A DNA stretch of 6,654 nucleotides from positions 1 through 6,654 of the forward strand of contig JAGAJD010000112.1 of assembly GCA_017626275.1 (NCBI GenBank). Reading direction: 5' to 3'. Of this stretch, positions 5,742-6,654 are shown one piece after another. The notes beneath the pieces are model-generated. The model was not told the origin of the DNA and made no database searches. It worked only from the letters and a program-made list of their open reading frames with translations. Source of the stretch: Lachnospira sp. GTDB taxonomy: Bacteria; Bacillota; Clostridia; Lachnospirales; Lachnospiraceae. A program made the translations under genes and the position numbers. How positions within the stretch are numbered: the stretch's first letter is position 1; every line of letters starts with the position of its first letter.

Positions 5742-6654
5742 TCAGACTTTTATTATAGTATGTCCTGCCGCCTTAATCAACCGATTCATTACTGCCTGTC
5801 CAACATTTTCGGCGGAAAAACTTTCCGAATAAATATATTGCACTCCAATCTCATCAAAATCCCTGAGTGCTGCATACAGATTATGTGCAACTTCCGCTTC
5901 ATTATCCCTGCTTCCCATTACCTTTACAACACCGCATGAATAACGTTCCTTCGACTCCTCTGTCGTCATAATGCCGACTTTGCAGCCTTCTGCTTCTTTT
6001 TCCTGTACAAGCGTGTTAATCTTTTCCACAACAGCATCTGTTCCACCCTCAACAATAACAAGCTCAGCTTCAGGAGCATAATGCTTATACTTCATTCCCG
6101 GTGCCTTGGGTACTACATTTTCTTTTAGTGTTCCCATAATTGCCGGATCAATTCTAACCTCTCCCAATACCTCTTCCAGCATTTCCTTTGTAATGTATCC
6201 CGGCCTTAAAATTGTAGGAACAGCCTCACTTAAATCCACAATAGTTGACTCTACACCAATATCAACAGTATCGTCCACAATAATCATGTCTATTCTTCCC
6301 TGCATATCATGAATAACATGAGCTCCCTTTGTAGGACTCGGTTTTCCTGAAATATTAGCGCTCGGTGCAGCAATATACAGCCCTGATGTTTTAATCAATT
6401 CTGCTGCCACAGGATGGCTGGGCAGCCTTATCGCAACAGTTTCAAGACCTCCTGTAATAGACATTGGAACCAGCGGCTGTTTCTTTAAAATCATAGTCAA
6501 CGGTCCCGGCCAAAAAGCCTCCGCCAAAAGCTTAGCCTGCTCTGTCACATTACATGAAAGTTTCTCCAAATCTTTAACATCAGCAATATGCACAATCAGC
6601 GGATTATCGGACGGTCTTCCCTTTGCCGCATAAATCTTTGCCGATGCCTCCGAA
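5742..6654 (-). CDS. Threonylcarbamoyl-AMP synthase, Sua5/YwlC type (5' end outside the window)
   Basis: This enzyme makes threonylcarbamoyl-AMP from threonine, bicarbonate and ATP for the t6A37 modification of ANN-decoding tRNAs. The frame is open to the right edge: before the internal GTG at 6591-6593, SEASAKIYAAKGRPSDNPLI is in frame, so that GTG is not the start. 303 residues are visible; about 35-45 N-terminal residues are missing relative to usual lengths near 345. Numbered from the first full codon, the YrdC domain shows KGRPSDNPL (11-19), PSANISG (97-103) and GVESTIVDL (133-141). Then comes the linker PGMKYKHYAP (185-194), typical of Sua5, and a C-terminal Sua5 domain (about 195-303). 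The two-domain build separates it from single-domain YrdC/TsaC. It is the most upstream visible gene of this operon. Confidence 0.95.
   Translation of the reverse strand, partial: SEASAKIYAAKGRPSDNPLIVHIADVKDLEKLSCNVTEQAKLLAEAFWPGPLTMILKKQPLVPMSITGGLETVAIRLPSHPVAAELIKTSGLYIAAPSANISGKPSPTKGAHVIHDMQGRIDMIIVDDTVDIGVESTIVDLSEAVPTILRPGYITKEMLEEVLGEVRIDPAIMGTLKENVVPKAPGMKYKHYAPEAELVIVEGGTDAVVEKINTLVQEKEAEGCKVGIMTTEESKERYSCGVVKVMGSRDNEAEVAHNLYAALRDFDEIGVQYIYSESFSAENVGQAVMNRLIKAAGHTIIKV

Noticed and set aside
6591..6593. GTG as the start of the sua5 gene
   Set aside because: Conserved Sua5 residues (KGRPSDNPL) are encoded in frame upstream of it to the window edge, so it is an internal valine.

Overview
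This AT-rich 6.65 kb window holds two minus-strand operons, with one plus-strand gene between them. Gene content, strong Shine-Dalgarno (SD) sites, use of ATG, GTG and TTG starts, and gene order all point to a low-GC Gram-positive anaerobe of the Clostridia, probably Lachnospiraceae. The family assignment is inferred from protein style, not from a search.

Left part (1-3509, minus strand): the first half of an F-type ATP synthase operon. Read in the direction of transcription, it runs atpZ-like, atpI-like, atpB (a), atpE (c), atpF (b), atpH (delta), atpA (alpha, leaving the window at base 1). The genes are packed with overlaps (atpZ/atpI 41 nt, atpI/atpB 16 nt, atpF/atpH 13 nt) and an extended -10 promoter precedes atpZ. 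Subunit c carries the Na+-binding signature known from Na+-translocating F-ATPases (Gln31, Val62, Glu64, Thr65, Thr66), so the enzyme probably couples to Na+. The most striking anomaly is in atpA. Codon 163, expected to be the Gln of the GRGQREL segment just before the Walker A loop, reads TAA. The frame continues perfectly on the far side as a normal alpha subunit.

Middle part (3510-4288): a divergent intergenic region with back-to-back promoters. It is followed by a plus-strand gene for a DUF402 (FomD/Ntdp-type) protein, whose leader contains a perfect 8-bp dyad. A 13-bp hairpin with A and T tracts on opposite sides ends both this gene and the converging right-hand operon.

Right part (4289-6654, minus strand): in transcription order, a Sua5/YwlC threonylcarbamoyl-AMP synthase (5' end outside the window), a YwlE-type low-molecular-weight phosphatase, ribose-5-phosphate isomerase B, and a ComEB-type deoxycytidylate deaminase. 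The order sua5 - ywlE - rpiB - (comEB) - atp resembles the ywl-atp neighbourhood known from Bacillus and related Firmicutes, so most of the window is conserved core genome. I found no mobile element, CRISPR array, tRNA or rRNA, and no clear sign of an undescribed multi-gene system.
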